Shown here one piece after another: positions 6,895 to 15,021 of a DNA stretch of 32,353 nt; position 1 is the first letter of the stretch; each line of letters begins with the position of its first letter. The position numbers were made by a program, and so were the translations under genes. The DNA is from Rikenella sp031549665. GTDB lineage: Bacteria; Bacteroidota; Bacteroidia; Bacteroidales; Rikenellaceae. The stretch is taken from positions 1-32,353 of the forward strand of contig JAVBPJ010000020.1 of assembly GCA_031549665.1 (NCBI GenBank). The letters are read 5' to 3'. The notes below the pieces were generated by a model. The model was not told the DNA's origin. It ran no database searches and saw only the letters and a program-made list of their open reading frames with translations.

Positions 6895-7955
6895 ACGTCG
6901 GCGTCTTCGAGGTAGCGCTCCGTGAGCCGCGAAACTCCGAGGCGATCCGGTTGGTCGGTTACGACCGGCCGGATCGCCTGGTTTGTTGGGAGCGCCCCCA
7001 CCCGCAGGCGGTGGAACAGGGCGTGGATGACCTGGTGCGAGAGCTGGTGTTTGGGCATCCGCACGCTTTTAATCAGCACAAAGTCCTCCCCGACAAGGTC
7101 GTTGAACTCCTTGCGGGCGGTCAGCTCGTCGAAGCCGGTCGGCGCGGCCGTTTCGATCAGCGGAAATTCGTACAGCCCCTGCCAAATGTCCTTTCCGGCA
7201 CGTTGAACCAGCAGCGTATTCCCCTGCCTGTCGATCAGGTTCAAGTAGTTGAAGTAGCGGTGCCGTTGCGTGGTTTTCCCCCGTCTTACGGGAAGTCCCG
7301 CAACCCGCCCCGCCGCCAGCCCCAGGCAGCGATCGGCCAGCGGACACCCCGTACAGTCGGGCCGCGCGGGGGTGCAGCAGAGCGACCCGAACTCCATCAG
7401 GGCCTGATTGAATTCGGCGGAGCTGCCTCCCGCGGCCACGCAGGCATCGAGCAGGGTCTGTGCCGCCTGGGCGAAGTGGCGAACTCCCGCCGAGGAGTCG
7501 ATGGCCAAGTCGCAATCCAGCAGGCGCGAAAGAAAACGGTAGACATTCCCGTCCACAACGGCCGTCGGCAGGTCGTAAGCGAACGAACAGATGGCCGCCG
7601 CCGTGTAGGGGCCTATGCCCGGCAGGGAGCGAACCTGGTCGTACGACCGGGGAAAAACGCCGCCGAATTCGTCCGCAACTCGCTGCGCCGCCGCGTGCAA
7701 GTTGCGGGCGCGGCTGTAGTAGCCCAATCCCTGCCACAATTTCAACAGTTCGTCTTCGGGCGCGGCGGCCAGCTCCTGCAGCGTGGCGAACCGCTCCATG
7801 AAGCGGAGGTAGTACTCCGTCCCCTGCGCCACGCGGGTCTGCTGCAGGATCACCTCCGAAATCCATATCGGATAGGGATCGCGGGTCTCTCTCCACGGCA
7901 ACTCGCGCCGGTGTTTGCGGTACCAGGCGATAAGGGTGTTTGCGATGCGTTCCAT
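6891..7955 (-). CDS. mutY: A/G-specific adenine DNA glycosylase MutY
   Basis: This 354-residue base-excision repair enzyme removes adenine mispaired with 8-oxoguanine. Visible features are the catalytic Glu34 in WISEVILQQTR, the helix-hairpin-helix LPGIGPYTAAA (111-121) and the catalytic Asp135 in VVDGNVYR. The [4Fe-4S] ligands are Cys194-x6-Cys201-x2-Cys204-x5-Cys210. The C-terminal NUDIX-like domain that reads 8-oxoG is present from about 225 (TLLVQRAGKDIWQGLYEFP). ATG 7955 is chosen; an in-frame TTG at 7967 falls inside the -7 box and cannot be transcribed from it. The box ends 9 nt before ATG, so the mRNA leader must be only a few bases. It converges with the glycosidase-like gene and overlaps its end by 4 bp. 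Confidence 0.97.
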   Translation of the reverse strand: MERIANTLIAWYRKHRRELPWRETRDPYPIWISEVILQQTRVAQGTEYYLRFMERFATLQELAAAPEDELLKLWQGLGYYSRARNLHAAAQRVADEFGGVFPRSYDQVRSLPGIGPYTAAAICSFAYDLPTAVVDGNVYRFLSRLLDCDLAIDSSAGVRHFAQAAQTLLDACVAAGGSSAEFNQALMEFGSLCCTPARPDCTGCPLADRCLGLAAGRVAGLPVRRGKTTQRHRYFNYLNLIDRQGNTLLVQRAGKDIWQGLYEFPLIETAAPTGFDELTARKEFNDLVGEDFVLIKSVRMPKHQLSHQVIHALFHRLRVGALPTNQAIRPVVTDQPDRLGVSRLTERYLEDADV

Positions 7956-7964
7956 AAACAGCCC

Positions 7965-7972
7965 CAAAGGTA
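7965..7972 (-). promoter_or_regulatory. -7 box of mutY
   Basis: TACCTTTG on the minus strand lies 9 nt before ATG 7955. This fixes the start codon and implies a very short leader. No clear TTTG lies 19-21 nt upstream. Confidence 0.6.
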
Positions 7973-8087
7973 ACGAAAAGAGGGGGCCGATTAAACTTTT
8001 GTCCCGAAACCCGTCCTATCTACGCAAACTTGCACAAGCAACCCTGCCGGTATCCACTTTTCTGCCAAAACCCCGAAAAATCCCCGA

Positions 8088-10964
8088 ATGAAAAGAGTTC
8101 TCATAGCACTGTTCGCCCTGTCGATCGTGCCTTTCGCATCCCTGGCCCAGCCGGCCCAACGCGCGGCGGTAACCATCAAAGGCCGCGTGATCGGCGGCGA
8201 TGACGGGCAGCCGGTAATCGGCGCTTACGTAATCAACAACGCCGAACAGCCCGACTTCGGCCGCCGGATGGTGGCCACCGATGCCAGCGGGAACTTCACC
8301 CTGACCAGCCGCGAGGCCAAAAACGAACTGACGATCAGCTTCATGGGCTACCAGAAGTACGTCAGGGCGATCGATCCGGCTGCGGGCCGCACGATCGACC
8401 TCGGAGCGATCCGTTTGCAGCCCGACGTACTCCAGGCTTCGGAAGTAACGGTGGTGAGCCGTGCGCCGATGGCCACAATGAAGGGGGATACCATCCAGTA
8501 CAACGCCGCCGCCTTTAAGACCAACCCCGACGCTTCGAGCGAAGACCTGCTGGCCAAAATGCCCGGGGTCATCGCCGACGACAACGGCGGCCTTACCGTA
8601 CACGGACAGTCGATCGGCAAGGTAACCGTCGACGGCAAGGACTATTTTGCCGACGATCCCGCCACAGCCCTGAAGAACCTGCCCGCCGACGTGGTGGAAA
8701 GCATGCAGATATTCGACGACCGCAGCGACGCTTCGAAATTCTCGGGTTTCGACGACGGGGAACGCATCAAGGCCATCAACATCGTTACCAAGGGGGGGGT
8801 TAGCCAAAGCATGTTCGGGAAGGCCTACCTGGGCTACGGAACCGACGACCACTATTCCGCCGGGGTGGCCGCCAACATATTCAACCTCGATCACCGCTTC
8901 ACCATCCTGGGGCAGACCAACAACATCAACAACCAGGGCTTTACCCTGAACGACATCGCCCAGTCGATGGGCGGTGGCGGCGGCGTCGGCGGCGGGCAAT
9001 TTGCCACCAACGTGCGCGGCGGCCTCCAAACCACCAACGCCCTCGGGTTGAACTACCAGGGCGAATTTAACAAGAAACTGAAAATCGGGGCCAGCTACTT
9101 TTTCGACAACGTGAACGCCGAACAGCGCCGCATCACCCAGCAGGACTACATTTCGATGCCGCGTAATTACTACTCGGCCGATACCACCAACGGACACAAC
9201 TACCAACACCGGCTCAACGCCCGCGTGGAGTGGAATCCGAACGAGACCAACCGCATCTTTTTCTCGCCCCGCGTGAGCTACGCCACCAACCACGGGAACA
9301 CCGCCAACATCTCGTCCACCCTGTTGAGCGGCCAGCTCAGCAACGGCGCCGTGAACCGATACAGCACCGATCTGGGGACCTACAACGTGTCGGGGAACCT
9401 GTGGTGGATGCACCGGCTGGAAAAACCCGGCCGCACGTTCTCGCTGGGAGGCACCTTCGGGGCAGGGAATCAGTGGGGCGACCGCTACCAGCGCTCCATC
9501 TACTCGTCGCTCGACGACCAGGGCGTTGAACAAACCGACGAAGTGCGCCAGTTGGGTTACCTGGGCGCTCCCGAGCAGGACATTTCGGGACGGATCAGCT
9601 ACACCGAGCCGCTCTCGGAACACTCCCGCCTGACGGCCAGCTACCGCCTCAGCTACAACACCACCGAATCGGACAAGCGCAGTTACGACTGGGATCCGGC
9701 CACACAGGATTACGACATTCTCGACCCGCTCACGTCCAACTACTTCGACCGCGACCGCCTGCGCCAAACCGGAAGCGTGGCCTACAACTACGTGCAGAAG
9801 AAACTGGTGTTGAACGCCAACCTCGACTACCAGCACACCGACCTGAACGACCAGCAGACCTTTCCGCAGCAGTACAAAAGCGACTACCAATTCAACGCCC
9901 TGTTGCCCCGTCTGCGGCTGGAATACAAGCCCTCGAACCTGAAAAGTGTGATGTTGAATTACGAGCGTACGACCGATGTCCCCTCGATGCGCCAACTGCA
10001 GGAGGTGATCGATTTGACCGACCCGTTGCGGGTGTACTACGGGAATCCCGAACTGCGCCAGAGCTATTCGGACCGCATCAACGTGCGCTACAACGCCGCC
10101 AACCTCGAAAAATCGACCAATTTCTTTGTCGGGGGTTCGCTCAGCTTCGTGCAGAATTACATCGCCAACAACCGCCGCTTCCTTACCGACGACGAGGTCA
10201 TCATGGGAACCACCATCGTCAAAGGGGCCCAGGTGAGCACGCCCGTCAACCTGAACGGATACGTGTCGGGGAACCTTTTCTCGAACTACAGCTTCCGGCT
10301 AAACCCCCTCAAAAGCAACATGCACATCATGGGGCGCTACGGCTACTACCAAACCCCGTCGATGGAGAACAACGTCCTGTACCGCTCCCGTACCTCGAGC
10401 TTCGGCGGCGCGTTGGCCCTGACCAGCAACATCTCCGAAGGAGTCGACTTCACGGTGCGCTACAGCCCTTCGGTGAACCTGACCGCCGGAACCACCGGCA
10501 GCTTCGACCGCTACGTGTCGAGCAACCTGTCGGGATTCCTGAACGTATTCCTGTGGGGAGGGTTCTTCATCAATGCCGACGCCACGTGGCGCAACACGGT
10601 GGGGACCCGCGAGTCGTACACCCAGCACTACGCCCTGTTGAACGCAGGGGTGGGGTACAAATTCCTCAAGTACAAACAGGCCGAATTCCGCCTGAGCGGC
10701 TACGACCTGCTGAACCAAAACCGTTCGATCTGGCAAAACAGCTACGACACCTACGTGCAGCTGACCCAGTCGAGCGTGCTGAAACGCTACTACATGCTTA
10801 GCTTCACCTACAAGTTCGATACCCGTAAAAATCGCTCGGCCGCCAACTTCGGCAAGAGCGACCGCGAAGGTCAGCAAGGCCAGCAAGGTCGGCCGGCAGG
10901 CGGTCCCCGCATGGGCGGTGGCGGCGGCTACGGTGGGGGAGGCTATGGCGGAGGCTTCCGGTAG
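8088..10964 (+). CDS. TonB-dependent receptor, outer-membrane beta-barrel with carboxypeptidase-regulatory-like domain
   Basis: This 958-residue outer-membrane protein has a signal peptide at about 1-20 (MKRVLIALFALSIVPFASLA). A carboxypeptidase-regulatory-like beta-sandwich follows at about 28-110 (KGRVIGGDDGQPVIGAYV, SFMGYQKY). A plug-like region at about 120-235 contains DLLAKMPGVIADDNGGLTV and VTVDGKDYF. The rest is a long beta-barrel of the OMP_b-brl_3 type, with alternating aromatic strands. The last strand (YYMLSFTYKFD) is followed by an unusual Gln/Gly-rich tail ending GGGGYGGGFR. No SusD-like lipoprotein gene follows, so this is not a standard glycan-uptake pair; the family is often tied to peptide, metal or unknown transport. 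A strong terminator lies at 10992-11030. It shares the mutY-side intergenic region; no clean -7 box was found in front of it. Confidence 0.92.
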   Translation: MKRVLIALFALSIVPFASLAQPAQRAAVTIKGRVIGGDDGQPVIGAYVINNAEQPDFGRRMVATDASGNFTLTSREAKNELTISFMGYQKYVRAIDPAAGRTIDLGAIRLQPDVLQASEVTVVSRAPMATMKGDTIQYNAAAFKTNPDASSEDLLAKMPGVIADDNGGLTVHGQSIGKVTVDGKDYFADDPATALKNLPADVVESMQIFDDRSDASKFSGFDDGERIKAINIVTKGGVSQSMFGKAYLGYGTDDHYSAGVAANIFNLDHRFTILGQTNNINNQGFTLNDIAQSMGGGGGVGGGQFATNVRGGLQTTNALGLNYQGEFNKKLKIGASYFFDNVNAEQRRITQQDYISMPRNYYSADTTNGHNYQHRLNARVEWNPNETNRIFFSPRVSYATNHGNTANISSTLLSGQLSNGAVNRYSTDLGTYNVSGNLWWMHRLEKPGRTFSLGGTFGAGNQWGDRYQRSIYSSLDDQGVEQTDEVRQLGYLGAPEQDISGRISYTEPLSEHSRLTASYRLSYNTTESDKRSYDWDPATQDYDILDPLTSNYFDRDRLRQTGSVAYNYVQKKLVLNANLDYQHTDLNDQQTFPQQYKSDYQFNALLPRLRLEYKPSNLKSVMLNYERTTDVPSMRQLQEVIDLTDPLRVYYGNPELRQSYSDRINVRYNAANLEKSTNFFVGGSLSFVQNYIANNRRFLTDDEVIMGTTIVKGAQVSTPVNLNGYVSGNLFSNYSFRLNPLKSNMHIMGRYGYYQTPSMENNVLYRSRTSSFGGALALTSNISEGVDFTVRYSPSVNLTAGTTGSFDRYVSSNLSGFLNVFLWGGFFINADATWRNTVGTRESYTQHYALLNAGVGYKFLKYKQAEFRLSGYDLLNQNRSIWQNSYDTYVQLTQSSVLKRYYMLSFTYKFDTRKNRSAANFGKSDREGQQGQQGRPAGGPRMGGGGGYGGGGYGGGFR

Positions 10965-10991
10965 TAAGTAGATAAACGTATTTTTCGATAA

Positions 10992-11030
10992 AAAGAGGCC
11001 TGCGGGGAGGAACTTCCCGCAGGCTTCTTT
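10992..11030 (+). terminator. Strong intrinsic terminator after TonB receptor gene
   Basis: A 15-bp stem with one G-U pair (10992-11006 with 11016-11030) has core GCCTGCGGG/CCCGCAGGC and ends in a T-rich arm. It separates the two receptor genes into different transcripts. Confidence 0.85.
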
Positions 11031-11058
11031 ATCTTCGTTGCTTCAAAAACTCAAAACG

Positions 11059-13344
11059 ATGCGAAAAACAGTTCTTACCCTCCTGCTGTGCGGGTGCGCC
11101 GGAGTCGCCCTTGCCGAGGGAGAAAACATCCAGGCCGAGGCGGAGCGTTGGCTCGAAGCCCCCGAAGTTCAAGTACGATTTTCAATCAAAGAGACCAACG
11201 ACTGGTGGAAAATGCCCAGCGCCCATTCCCTGATCGGCCCGTTGCGTATCTCCAACCGGCGGATCGAGTCGATCAAAGACCTCAGCTCGCTGGCCCCCAA
11301 CCTCTTTTTACCCGACTACGGATCGAAAATCAGCGCCCCGGTCTACCTGCGCGGCGTAGGGGCCCGCAGCAGCGGACAGTCCATCGGCCTGTATGTGGAC
11401 AATGTTCCCGTGCTGGATAAAAGCGCCTACGACGTGGAGTGGGAGGGCGTTCAGGCCATCGAAGTGCTGCGCGGCCCGCAGGGTACGCTCTACGGACGCA
11501 ACGCCATGGGCGGCATCATCCACGTACACACCATCTCGCCGCTGGACTACCAGGGCACCAGCCTTTCGGTGGGCGGAGGCAACTACGGCATGTGGTCGGC
11601 CAAAGCGTCGAACTACAGCAAGATCGGCGAAAACATCGGAATCAGTTTTTCCGGCTACGCCGACGGACAGGATGGATTTTTCACCAACCAATACACCGGC
11701 AAGCGGGTCGATGGCGGCAATACCGCCGGAGGCCGCCTGAAACTGGAGTGGCAGTTCGCTCCCGATTGGAAAGCCAGCCTTTCCACCGGGTACGACTACC
11801 TCGACCAGGGGGCGTTCGCCTACGGAGCCTACGACAAAACCACCGGCGTGATCTCGCCCGTGGACTACAACGACCGCGGCAGCTACCTGCGCAACCTGTC
11901 GACCAACAGCCTGCGCTTTGAACACGCCGGGCAAAAAGTGCTTTTCAGCTCAAGCACCGGCTACCAGTACCTGAACGACGACATGTGGATGGATCAGGAC
12001 TTTACCCCCGCCGATGTCTTCACCATCCATCAGAAACAGAACGAAAACGCGCTGAGCCAGGAGTTCTCGTTCCGTTCGAATACCGACAGCCGTTACCAAT
12101 GGTCGGCGGGAGCCTACGGCTTCTACACCCACCTCGACACGCGCGGAGACGTTCTGTTTAAACAGGATGGAATCACCGACGTGCTACAACCGATTTTCGA
12201 TGCCATCCACGCCGGCAATCCGGCTGCTCCGGCGATGACCATCACGGACACCGAAATTCCCAACCCCGGCTTTTTCAAGACCCCCTCGGCCGGAGTGGCC
12301 CTGTACCACCAGTCGACTTTCAACGACCTGCTCACCGACGGGCTGTCGTTGACCCTGGGGCTGCGTTTCGACTTCGAAAAGCAATTCCTGCGTTACGACA
12401 CGCAGTTGGCGATGAACCTCTCGGTGCAGATGCCCGGCCCGCCCCGTCCGCCGATTCCGATGGCCATTTCGACCCACCTGGACAGCACCACCAATCAAAC
12501 CTTTACCCAATGGCTGCCCAAGGCGGCGTTGAGCTACGACTGGTTCGACCAGGGACGGGTGGTTACCTACGCCAGCGTGGCCAAAGGCTATAAAGCAGGC
12601 GGGTACAACGTGCAAATGTTCTCGGACGTGGCTCAGGAGGCCCTGATGGCCGGCGGCCGCGGCGGCGCCGCCCAGATCGACGTGGCCTCGAAAGTGGCCT
12701 ACAAGCCCGAAATAACCTGGAACTACGAACTGGGAACCCGCGCCACGCTGATCGACGACCTGCTGGAAGGCGAGCTGGCCCTCTTCTTCATGGACATCAA
12801 CGACCTGCAGGTAACCCAATTCGCCCCCGGCGGCAGCGGCCGTATCCTCACCAACGCCGGCCGCGCCCACAGCTACGGGGCCGAGGTGGCGTTCAACCTC
12901 CGTCCCACCGACAGGCTGCTGATCGACCTGAACTACGGCTACACGCACGCCACCTTCAAGGACTACAAAAAAGCCGTGCGCCAGGGACAACCCGAGGTGG
13001 ATTACAGCGGAAACTACATCCCCTACACCCCGCGAAACACGTTCTCGCTGGGAGCCTCCTATTCGTTGCCGCTGCAGGGATGGATCAACCAGCTCACCTT
13101 TGCGGCCCAGTACAACGGGGCGGGCAAGATCTACTGGACCGAGGCCAACGACACCTCGCAACCCTTCTACGGGCTGCTGAACGCCAAGGCGACGATCCGC
13201 CACGAGGGGTTGAAACTCGAACTTTGGGCCAAGAACCTGTTGGCCGCCGATTACGGCGCGTTCTATTTCGAATCGTTCGGCAACGCTTTCATCCAAAAGG
13301 GCAAACCCACTACCGTGGGGGCCAATCTGGTCTTCTCGTTCTAA
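11059..13344 (+). CDS. TonB-dependent receptor (siderophore/iron-type)
   Basis: This 761-residue receptor has a signal peptide, MRKTVLTLLLCGCAGVALA, and no carboxypeptidase-like domain. A TonB plug at about 50-165 contains APVYLRGVGARSSGQSIG, LYVDNVPV, then AIEVLRGPQGTLYGRNAMGG, the hallmark plug ending. A 22-stranded-type barrel follows, ending in a terminal Phe (GANLVFSF), the usual signal for outer-membrane assembly. Motifs such as TYASVAKGYKAGGYN and NYELGTRATLIDD are typical of iron-chelate and related small-molecule receptors. No ligand-processing or periplasmic binding gene is next to it, so the ligand is unknown. ATG 11059 is chosen because the upstream in-frame TTG (11038) would lengthen the signal peptide oddly. 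A weak -7 box TATCTTCG lies at 11030-11037, partly shared with the terminator. A 14-bp terminator follows the gene. Confidence 0.92.
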   Translation: MRKTVLTLLLCGCAGVALAEGENIQAEAERWLEAPEVQVRFSIKETNDWWKMPSAHSLIGPLRISNRRIESIKDLSSLAPNLFLPDYGSKISAPVYLRGVGARSSGQSIGLYVDNVPVLDKSAYDVEWEGVQAIEVLRGPQGTLYGRNAMGGIIHVHTISPLDYQGTSLSVGGGNYGMWSAKASNYSKIGENIGISFSGYADGQDGFFTNQYTGKRVDGGNTAGGRLKLEWQFAPDWKASLSTGYDYLDQGAFAYGAYDKTTGVISPVDYNDRGSYLRNLSTNSLRFEHAGQKVLFSSSTGYQYLNDDMWMDQDFTPADVFTIHQKQNENALSQEFSFRSNTDSRYQWSAGAYGFYTHLDTRGDVLFKQDGITDVLQPIFDAIHAGNPAAPAMTITDTEIPNPGFFKTPSAGVALYHQSTFNDLLTDGLSLTLGLRFDFEKQFLRYDTQLAMNLSVQMPGPPRPPIPMAISTHLDSTTNQTFTQWLPKAALSYDWFDQGRVVTYASVAKGYKAGGYNVQMFSDVAQEALMAGGRGGAAQIDVASKVAYKPEITWNYELGTRATLIDDLLEGELALFFMDINDLQVTQFAPGGSGRILTNAGRAHSYGAEVAFNLRPTDRLLIDLNYGYTHATFKDYKKAVRQGQPEVDYSGNYIPYTPRNTFSLGASYSLPLQGWINQLTFAAQYNGAGKIYWTEANDTSQPFYGLLNAKATIRHEGLKLELWAKNLLAADYGAFYFESFGNAFIQKGKPTTVGANLVFSF

Positions 13345-13364
13345 CGCGAACAACCGTTCATGCA

Positions 13365-13397
13365 AAGAGCGCCGCCCCGAAAGGGGGCGGCGCTCTT
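13365..13397. terminator. Bidirectional terminator between convergent genes
   Basis: A perfect 14-bp GC-rich stem, AAGAGCGCCGCCCC (13365-13378) with GGGGCGGCGCTCTT (13384-13397), has a 5-nt GAAAG loop. It lies between the plus-strand receptor and a minus-strand gene. T-runs are short, but the symmetric A/T ends suit both directions. Confidence 0.75.
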
Positions 13398-13439
13398 GTG
13401 TTCCGTGGAGTGTCCCGGAAAAGAGGATCGGAAGGGGGC

Positions 13440-13946
13440 CTAACTGAACAAAAGCTGCACTTCGGGCGTCAGGTGCGCCTCAACCACGTGCAGGCCCGAG
13501 GCGGGTTCGTACGTGTGCGGAACGTAGTGCCATACCTGCAGGGCCAGGTAGGCCCCGTCTTCCGAAAATTGGAGCGCCAGTCGCACCGGTCCGTTTTCCA
13601 CGCGGGGGAGTTGGGCGATTTGGGCGTATCGTTTCTCTTCGAGCATGGCGGTCAGCGCATCGGCGCCGAGGCCCTCGACGTTGACGGTTTTGCTCTTTAC
13701 GGGACTTTTGGTGGGGAGGTAAATGGTTTGCTTTCCCCCGAAAAGGACCAGAAGCAACCCAGTTGCTGCCATGATCAGGCCCGAGGTGGAGCAGAGCATG
13801 TAGAGGGTCGAGGTTTTATCCGCCATCGAGCGGGATAGGAAGAACAGAGCGATGCCGACTGCGATCAGCAGCAGGCAGGTAATGAGCAGGGTGGGGTTTT
13901 TTCGGCGGGCGAGTTGATCGTTTTGCCCGGGTTGTTGGGTTGACAT
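13440..13946 (-). CDS. Hypothetical protein with two membrane segments
   Basis: This 168-residue protein of no recognised family has a polar N-terminus rich in Gln/Asn (MSTQQPGQNDQLARRK). Two hydrophobic helices follow at about 18-37 and 49-68, then a soluble C-terminal domain of about 95 residues with an alpha/beta look (GADALTAMLEEKRYAQIAQL, LALQFSEDGAYLALQVWHY, LHVVEAHLTPEVQLLF). The domain probably faces the cytoplasm if the positive residues before helix 1 stay inside. A near-consensus -7 box TACTTTTT lies at 13962-13969, about 15 nt before ATG. A hairpin at 13984-14010 separates it from the preceding minus-strand gene. Codon use matches the core genes, so it looks native. The function cannot be told from sequence. 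Confidence 0.75.
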   Translation of the reverse strand: MSTQQPGQNDQLARRKNPTLLITCLLLIAVGIALFFLSRSMADKTSTLYMLCSTSGLIMAATGLLLVLFGGKQTIYLPTKSPVKSKTVNVEGLGADALTAMLEEKRYAQIAQLPRVENGPVRLALQFSEDGAYLALQVWHYVPHTYEPASGLHVVEAHLTPEVQLLFS

Positions 13947-13983
13947 AAAGCTGTTTTGTTGAAAAAGTAAAAACGGAAAAGAA

Positions 13984-14010
13984 CTTCGCTCCCCCTTTGT
14001 GGGGGCGAAG
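13984..14010 (-). terminator. Terminator after small exported-protein gene
   Basis: The arms 13984-13993 and 14001-14010 form a 10-bp stem with one G-U pair. On the minus strand it is followed by a T-rich stretch (TTCTTTTCCGTTTTT). It lies 26 nt past the stop of the gene ending at 14037. Confidence 0.6.
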
Positions 14011-14036
14011 AAAAGGGAGGCAATAAACAGCTTGAT

Positions 14037-14411
14037 CTATACCCGAAGCCGCCGCAGGGCGAGTAGAAAATAGGTACGGTCGGTTTTTGAAAGGTCGGTC
14101 GCAGATTGGCGTTCAAAGGCCAGGGCCGACAGGAAACAGCAGCTTGAGGCGACCCGTGCGCCCAACGAGGACACGGACGATTCGCCACCTCGCCGGGGTT
14201 GCCACGAGGGACCGGAAGTGCGCCCGGAGGCGAACGATTCGCCCGCCGGAAGCATCGCCACGGCCTGTTCCGCCACCTGGGACTTTCCCGTCCCGGAGGA
14301 GGTGAGTGCCGCCGGATCGGCCTCTCCCCGCCGCTCCATGGCCGATGACAGGCTCGCCGAGGCGAACGTCAGTGCGCAAAGGAACAGGAGGGTGGCTGCA
14401 ATCCGTTTCAT
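14037..14411 (-). CDS. Small exported hypothetical protein
   Basis: This 124-residue protein has a signal peptide, MKRIAATLLFLCALTFASAS, with likely cleavage near residue 24 (LSSA). The mature part of about 100 residues is Ser/Gly/Ala/Arg-rich, with two adjacent cysteines (SSCCFLSALAFERQ), and ends RTYFLLALRRLRV. No family is recognised. Support for it being real is mainly the promoter: a perfect TTTG-N20-TACCTTTG lies directly upstream with the -7 box 6 nt before ATG 14411, and a hairpin terminator follows. An in-frame TTG at 14420 is rejected because it lies in the -7 box. The promoter overlaps the 3' end of the PAP2 gene, so this is a separate transcription unit nested at the end of the polA-PAP2 operon. 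A small secreted factor is possible, but no role is shown. Confidence 0.6.
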   Translation of the reverse strand: MKRIAATLLFLCALTFASASLSSAMERRGEADPAALTSSGTGKSQVAEQAVAMLPAGESFASGRTSGPSWQPRRGGESSVSSLGARVASSCCFLSALAFERQSATDLSKTDRTYFLLALRRLRV

Positions 14412-14417
14412 GAAACG

Positions 14418-14449
14418 CAAAGGTAGTGCCGAAAAATCAACTTCGCAAA
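14418..14449 (-). promoter_or_regulatory. Full-consensus promoter inside 3' end of PAP2 gene
   Basis: TTTG (14446-14449), a 20-nt spacer and TACCTTTG (14418-14425) on the minus strand match the Bacteroidota housekeeping promoter exactly. The -33 box lies within the last codons of the PAP2 gene (which ends at 14437). Confidence 0.85.
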
Positions 14450-15000
14450 TAACGCGCCGTGGCCCAGCGGAAAACGCGGTACCATACCCAGCCCCAGAAA
14501 AGGCCGGCCGCCGTTCCCAGCAGGACGTCCACCGGATAGTGTACCCCCAGGTAGATGCGGCTGTACGAAACGGCCGTGGCCCAAATCGCCATCGCCCACC
14601 AGAAGCCCCGGTTGCGGAAGGTGAGTCCCGCGAGCATCACCACGGCAAAGGCATTGGCGGCGTGTCCCGATACGGTGCCGTACAGCCCTCCCAGGTAGCC
14701 GTTTACGGTGTGTACCAGTCCCTCGATCGGTGGGTAGTGCGTGGGCCTGAGTTTGGAGAGATGCGTTTTGCACAGGCTGGCCGTTTGGTCGGCACACAGC
14801 ACCATCAGCCCGGCGGCTGCCAGAAAGAACAGCAGCGTGCGCCATCCCCAGTGCCGGTACACCTGCCAGGCGATCAGCAGGTAGAGCGGGATCCAGGTGG
14901 CGCGGCCCGAAATGGCGTACATCACCTGATCGAGTACGCGGCCGCCGTCGAAATTGAGCGCCAGCAGCAAGTTGAGGTCGAAATCGCAGGGGGTAATCAT
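14437..15000 (-). CDS. PAP2 family membrane phosphatase
   Basis: This 187-residue integral membrane phosphatase of the type 2 phosphatidic acid phosphatase family acts on lipid phosphates such as undecaprenyl pyrophosphate or phosphatidylglycerol phosphate. All three signature motifs are present: Lys78-x6-Arg85-Pro86, Ser111-Gly112-His113, and Ser147-Arg148-x5-His154-x3-Asp158. About five hydrophobic segments can be seen (for example 36-48, 54-70, 114-127, 133-146, 155-173). The gene starts 21 nt after the polA stop on the same strand and has no promoter of its own, so it is probably read from the polA transcript. Undecaprenyl pyrophosphate recycling is the commonest role of such Bacteroidota proteins, but the substrate cannot be fixed from motifs. 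ATG 15000 is preferred because it gives the full N-terminus. Confidence 0.93.
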   Translation of the reverse strand: MITPCDFDLNLLLALNFDGGRVLDQVMYAISGRATWIPLYLLIAWQVYRHWGWRTLLFFLAAAGLMVLCADQTASLCKTHLSKLRPTHYPPIEGLVHTVNGYLGGLYGTVSGHAANAFAVVMLAGLTFRNRGFWWAMAIWATAVSYSRIYLGVHYPVDVLLGTAAGLFWGWVWYRVFRWATARYLRS

Positions 15001-15021
15001 GGCGGGGTCGGTGTTGGGGGG

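Noticed and set aside
8016..9995. Long minus-strand open frame opposite the first TonB receptor
   Set aside because: It is the antisense shadow of a GC-rich gene and has no promoter or family features.
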